Below, in pieces: positions 4,303-5,357 of a DNA stretch of 5,357 nucleotides. The position numbers were made by a program, and so were the translations under genes. Each line of letters opens with the position of its first letter. Position 1 is the stretch's first letter. This DNA is from Gammaproteobacteria bacterium. Its GTDB lineage: Bacteria > Pseudomonadota > Gammaproteobacteria > GCA-001735895. Location of the stretch: contig JANTFY010000176.1 in NCBI GenBank assembly GCA_024763185.1, positions 1 through 5,357 on the forward strand, written 5' to 3'. Below the pieces are notes generated by a model. It was given only the letters and a program-made list of their open reading frames with translations. It made no database searches and was not told the DNA's origin.

Positions 4303-5357
4303 ATGTCTACGCAAAAAGATTCCCAGAAAATTCTCGAGCAGGTTATCCGCATGATTGAAAAGGGGCGCCTGGTGGAAAAAGTCTCTGCCCAACAGGCCGG
4401 ATCACAAAAGGTCGTGGTAGAGCAACTGGCACATCGACAACAGTTAACTCGATTGGACAAGGTTTTATCCTCACTGCACGTGGCAGACCTGGCGAACGTC
4501 ATGGAAAATCTTTCACCCGATGACCGCATGATGATCTGGGCTTTACAGGCACCAAAACGTGGTGGTCTTCTACTATTGGAGTTATCCGATAGCGTGGCCG
4601 AACAGGTGATGCAATCCAGTGATAACCAGACCTTGACGAACGTGCTGCAACAACTAGACGCAGATGACCTGGGATACCTCAGTGATTTGATACCGGAAGA
4701 CTTGCTTGAGGCCCGGCGCAGTGAACTATCCCATGCCGACAAGGATTGGTTCAATCGCTCGTTACAATACGAAAAAAATTCCGTGGGCGGGCTGATGGAC
4801 ATGGACATGGTATTGATCCATGACAATTCCCGGCTTGAACAGGTGCTGCAAGACCTGCGTCAATACAAAAGCCTGTCTCCGCAGATCGACAAATTGTTCG
4901 TTATCGATGCCCGGGGCACGCTGGTTGGCGTGCTTTTCTGGCACAACCTGGTGATTAACGAACCTGATCAACGGGTCAAGGAGGTCATGTCGCGCGAGGT
5001 GGTCCGCTTCCAACCTACCGATAGCGCCACAGAGGCAGCCCGCGCTTTTGAGCGATACGATCTGGTTTCTGCTCCGGTAGTTAATCAACGTGGCCGCCCG
5101 TTGGGACGACTGGCAGTCGAAGAAGTCATGGATTTCGTACGTGATGATATGGGTGACGATGTATTGAACGCGGCAGGTTTACAGGGCCAGGAGGATTTGT
5201 TTGCCTCGATATGGAAAAGTGCGCAAAACCGCTGGTTGTGGCTATCCCTGAGTCTGTTAACGGCTTTCCTGGCATCGAGAGTCATCGGATTATTTGAGGA
5301 TACCATAGCCCGCTATGTGGCCCTGGCTGCCCTGATGCCCATCGTTGCCGCCATTGG
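4303..5357 (+). CDS. mgtE: Magnesium channel/transporter MgtE, first 351 residues (cut by window edge)
   Basis: MgtE is a homodimeric inner-membrane Mg2+ channel whose cytosolic domains close the pore when internal magnesium is high. The fragment shows the family order: an acidic helical N domain (about 45-150, with LSPDDRMMIWAL and DADDLGYLSDLIPED), a first CBS domain (about 160-222, starting SVGGLMDMDMV), a second CBS domain (about 225-285, with VMSREVVRF and LVSAPVVNQRGRPLGRL), a linker or plug helix rich in acidic residues (DFVRDDMGDD), and the first membrane helix region, LSLLTAFLASRVIGLFEDTI, then ALAALMPIVAAI. The last is the conserved LMPIVxxxGGN stretch, broken off at the window end. 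About 100 residues, including the remaining membrane helices and the pore aspartate, are missing. An in-frame TAA immediately before the ATG rules out an earlier start. No strong Shine-Dalgarno sequence is seen. I see no functional link to the kinase operon beyond proximity. Confidence 0.93.
   Translation, partial: MSTQKDSQKILEQVIRMIEKGRLVEKVSAQQAGSQKVVVEQLAHRQQLTRLDKVLSSLHVADLANVMENLSPDDRMMIWALQAPKRGGLLLLELSDSVAEQVMQSSDNQTLTNVLQQLDADDLGYLSDLIPEDLLEARRSELSHADKDWFNRSLQYEKNSVGGLMDMDMVLIHDNSRLEQVLQDLRQYKSLSPQIDKLFVIDARGTLVGVLFWHNLVINEPDQRVKEVMSREVVRFQPTDSATEAARAFERYDLVSAPVVNQRGRPLGRLAVEEVMDFVRDDMGDDVLNAAGLQGQEDLFASIWKSAQNRWLWLSLSLLTAFLASRVIGLFEDTIARYVALAALMPIVAAI

Noticed and set aside
4299..4826. 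175-codon minus-strand open frame
   Set aside because: It is antisense to the MgtE N domain and is very rich in Ser, Cys and Arg, as expected of a shadow frame.

Overview
The window looks like chromosomal DNA of a gammaproteobacterium. The evidence is family-level resemblance: a photolyase start, a BtuE-like glutathione peroxidase of proteobacterial type, and a MgtE of the subtype I associate with gammaproteobacteria. Base composition is moderate and genes are closely packed. I cannot name a genus. No insertion sequence, integrase, CRISPR array, tRNA or rRNA is visible.

Layout. Bases 1-162 (minus) hold the first 54 codons of a class I DNA photolyase, cut by the window edge. Upstream of it on the same strand, 363-989 encodes an exported glutathione-peroxidase-like thiol peroxidase with a GTG start and a good ribosome binding site. 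The 329-base gap 990-1318 has no convincing gene but is rich in regulatory-looking structure. It contains four head-to-tail 11-bp units, each starting GTGA, with a possible -10 box 11 bp beyond them on the minus strand; a 13-bp perfect palindrome; and a sigma70-like promoter. Next come two small minus-strand genes joined by an ATGA overlap: a 45-residue protein of unknown function (1531-1668) and a 71-residue lipoprotein (1319-1534).

From 1776 the plus strand takes over. A PhnD-like periplasmic binding lipoprotein (1776-2672) is followed after 7 bases by a complete membrane histidine kinase (2680-4065). No ABC transporter permease or ATPase lies beside the binding protein, so the natural reading is a ligand sensor: the lipoprotein binds a small molecule, probably an anion, and reports to the kinase. 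No response regulator is in the window. After a 237-base gap, 4303-5357 holds the first 351 codons of the magnesium channel MgtE, cut by the window edge in its first membrane region.

The pieces seem to be three neighbouring units rather than one pathway: a repair and peroxide-defence pair on the left, a sensory operon with a divergent small-gene pair in the middle, and magnesium uptake on the right. The points most worth a second look are the phased 11-bp repeat upstream of the peroxidase, which has the architecture of an OmpR/PhoB-class response-regulator site, the PhnD-lipoprotein/kinase pair with unknown ligand, and the unannotated 45-residue overlapping gene.
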